From Pseudomonas sp. AL03 (lineage in GTDB: Bacteria > Pseudomonadota > Gammaproteobacteria > Pseudomonadales > Pseudomonadaceae): a stretch of DNA of 64,000 bases. The DNA lies in NCBI RefSeq assembly GCF_029960815.1, contig NZ_JASBRE010000014.1:1-64000 (forward strand). Direction: 5' to 3'. Positions 62,110-64,000 of the stretch are shown piece after piece; position 1 is the stretch's first letter; every line of letters begins with the position of its first letter. Made by a program: the position numbers and the translations under genes. A model generated the notes under the pieces. The model did not search any database. It saw only the letters and a list, made by a program, of their open reading frames with translations, and was not told where the DNA came from.

Positions 62110-63521
62110 ACGTGTCGAAGACCACAGTCTTTGGTTGTGTACTTGGCCAGCGTCTTGTTCACCGTAGCGAAGTTCTTGTCGACTTTGGCAATGAAGGCCG
62201 CGTCCTGTTTTTCGAGTTGCGGACGGAACAGGTCGACGACTTTGCGGGCGGCAAAGAGATTGGCGGCAAAACCGTTCAGGTCGGTGTGGCTGTAGCGTTC
62301 TTATTCACCGCTGCTGGCGCGCACATCGGCGAGGCTGTTGAGATTGCGCACCACAATGCTCACCAGTTGTTCAGGCGGCAGTGACTGGGCCAGCAGTTGC
62401 TGTTTGAGCGTGGTGACATCGGCGATCAGACGTTGGGCGACTGGCGTCAGTGCGTCGAGGTTGCGTTGCTGGAACAGTGCGTATTCGATCCGGTGGAAGC
62501 CGACGAAGGCCGGATCTTGCTCGCGTTTGTCGAAGTAATGGCGCGGGCGTTGATCGTGTTGTCCAGCTCGGCCAGACGCTGGGCGGCCGGGGCGATCCGT
62601 TGATACGCGGCGAGGGCCGGCACATACAAGGCTTGCGCCTGGTTGAGGTCGCCGGCTTCGATGGCGTGTTCAAGGACGGTGACGGCTTTGATCAGTGCGC
62701 TGCTCTGAGTGCTCAGGTAAACGCGGAATTCCGACAGTGGGCCGGCAAAGGCCACCACCAGATAAATCAGGTACGCCCCGAGGGTGCTGACGGTCGGCGC
62801 GTCCTGGTACCCGAACATCCCGGCCAACACCGAGCCCAGCGGGCCATCCATCGGCAGCGTCGCGCTGAAGTCGAAGAGCACGGTTTTGCAGGTGATTCCA
62901 CACGCCGGCTTCATGCAGCGCTTGCACCGAGTTGGCGAGGATCCCGGCAGCGACCACCAGAATGAACAACCCGGAACAGCGCTAGAACGCACCCAGGTTC
63001 AGGCGCATGCTGCCGGTGTAGATCAGGAAGCCGACGATGATCGCCAGGATCAGGCCGAGGAGGGCGCCGATCGGTGCTGCCGGGCCTTCGCTCTGCTGGA
63101 ACACGGCGAGCAGGAAGAACACCGTTCCCAGACCTTCTCGGGCCACGGCGAAAAACACCATGGCGATCAGCGCCGTGACCTGGTGTTTGGAACCGGTCAG
63201 CGCGTGATCGAGAGAAACGTGCAGCGACTGTTTGATCGAACGCGCGACTTTGCGCATTCAGAACACCATGGAGCTGAGAATGCCCACGCCGACCGCCCCT
63301 TCAAACAGGTCCTGTTGCTTCTGCGGGAACTCGGCACTGACCAGTTCCAGGCCACCACCGACCAACAGGGCCAGGGCCAGGGCAGCGGCGAGGAACACGC
63401 CGATCCACACCGCCGGCCTCCACTGGCCTCGGCCGGTCTACTTGAGGTAGCTGGCGATGATGCCAACAATCAGCGCGGCTTCAATGCCTTCGCGCAACAT
63501 GATCAGAAAAGGAACAAGCAT
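62110..63521 (-). pseudogene. Decayed efeU-efeO iron-uptake fusion
   Basis: Reading the minus strand from ATG 63521 gives an FTR1/EfeU permease (MLREGIEAALIVGIIASYLK) interrupted by TAG (63438-63440, expected Gln), TGA (63256-63258, expected Trp) and TAG (62982-62984, after LNLGAF). A frameshift follows near 62885. The second iron motif reads REGLGTVFF, not REGLETVFF. Near 62745 (VVAFA) permease sequence jumps into EfeO/imelysin-like sequence (PLSEFRVYLSTQSSALIKAV), which itself shifts frame and ends early. EfeU imports ferrous/ferric iron with periplasmic EfeO. At least five lesions make it non-functional. Confidence 0.85.
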
Positions 63522-63638
63522 TCAGCACCGTGGCGTCATTAGATAGGGTGCTAATTTGCAACATAATGACACTAATTCCCAAATGGCATTCATTGGCATT
63601 TACCTGAGCCTAACCTGAACGCATTGTTCAATGCGTCG

Positions 63639-64000
63639 TCAAAACAGCGGATTCACCCGATCGTTGTACACCTCGATCAACTGATCATAGCGGCGGCCGA
63701 TCCGCTCGAAGTCATCACTCAGCTGTTGTGGCGAGGCGTTGGCCGCCCAGTCGTCGCGCAGCCTGTTAACGGCATCCAGATAGTTCTTGCCGGGTGAACG
63801 CACATAGTTCCAGATGTTTTCCGGGTAATCGGCGTTGCTGGTTGCCGGGTTGGCTTGCAGATAACGGCTGCCGTCGTCCCAGGCCTGTTGCAGCATGAGT
63901 GTCGCGTCGCTCAGATCACTGGCGGTGAAGGTACGCTCACGCACACGGCTGTCGAGCTTGCGCATGAGGGTTCGTGCTTCCAGCATGTAGGTGAGGATGT
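63639..64000 (-). CDS. DUF3829-like protein, partial (5' end outside window)
   Basis: The C-terminal 120 or so residues of a helical protein (MLEARTLMRKLDSRVRERTF; NIWNYVRSPGKNYLDAVNRL; ending YNDRVNPLF). The frame stays open to the window edge (ILTYMLEART), so the start is not visible and the Met at 63986 is internal. It resembles the DUF3829 (YiiG-like) family, usually lipoproteins of unknown function. The assignment is tentative. Confidence 0.6.
   Translation of the reverse strand, partial: ILTYMLEARTLMRKLDSRVRERTFTASDLSDATLMLQQAWDDGSRYLQANPATSNADYPENIWNYVRSPGKNYLDAVNRLRDDWAANASPQQLSDDFERIGRRYDQLIEVYNDRVNPLF

Noticed and set aside
63540..63600. Possible Fur box in front of the efeU wreck
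   Set aside because: AT-rich with weak ATTCATT/AATG-like pieces but no convincing 19-bp symmetry.

Overview
The window reads as the chromosome of a Pseudomonas of the P. fluorescens group. Evidence: an MvaU-type H-NS homologue, hpd, aruH, the Pseudomonas-type glgA-treZ-malQ-treY-DUF2934-glgX block, a PssA-type phosphatidylserine synthase, a PtxS operator sequence, and REP/REPIN-type palindromes between genes. No rRNA, tRNA or CRISPR array was seen. All calls come from reading the sequence; no searches were run.

Layout. 0-7 kb is mostly core: gloA, a small exported protein, mvaU, a decayed CSS/EAL phosphodiesterase, a LysR regulator divergent from an EamA transporter, hpd and a RarD-type transporter. 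7-15.3 kb holds an aldo/keto reductase, an ACS-type MFS permease divergent from a CdaR-type diacid regulator, glycerate kinase, a chemoreceptor and an AruH-type aminotransferase. 15.4-21 kb is a mosaic. An ECF sigma factor/NrsF pair and a bufferin operon (DUF2282 precursor, DUF692 MNIO enzyme, DUF2063 partner, DoxX) lie between wrecks of a 2-ketogluconate (kgu) locus: a 2-hydroxyacid dehydrogenase scrap on one side, and a kguE stump, a triply damaged ptxS and two intact PtxS operators on the other. An IS66 tnpB scrap marks one junction. Two matching ECF promoters (TGTAACC-N16-CGAACTAC) tie the sigma gene and the bufferin operon into one regulon.

21-27 kb looks lower in GC than its flanks. It carries two adjacent genes of unknown function built from related beta-sandwich-like modules, an autotransporter, and a small frameshifted gene. 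27-36 kb carries a DUF1345 protein, an RND pump (permease plus adaptor, no outer-membrane channel) divergent from an RstA/RstB-like two-component system, and a TPR/ECF sigma/anti-sigma cluster. 36-40 kb has two tandem autotransporter paralogues, one nearly without a passenger.

40.5-56.4 kb is a long minus-strand array. glgA, treZ, malQ, treY, a DUF2934 gene and glgX link glycogen and trehalose metabolism. glgX runs directly into a coupled cassette of acyl-CoA dehydrogenase, PIG-L deacetylase, SAM methyltransferase and GT2 glycosyltransferase, whose three junctions are all 4-nt ATGA overlaps. Further downstream lie a second PIG-L paralogue (catalytic-motif Asp replaced by Gly) and an endonuclease/exonuclease/phosphatase-family protein.

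56.9-64 kb returns to housekeeping genes (dienoyl-CoA isomerase-like protein, NudC, TSUP permease, DUF1348 protein with a TetR regulator, PssA), then a heavily decayed efeU-efeO iron-uptake fusion and a partial DUF3829-like gene at the edge.

A further theme is a family of about 147-bp elements with near-perfect 50-bp inverted arms (three copies) whose arms vary together within each copy.
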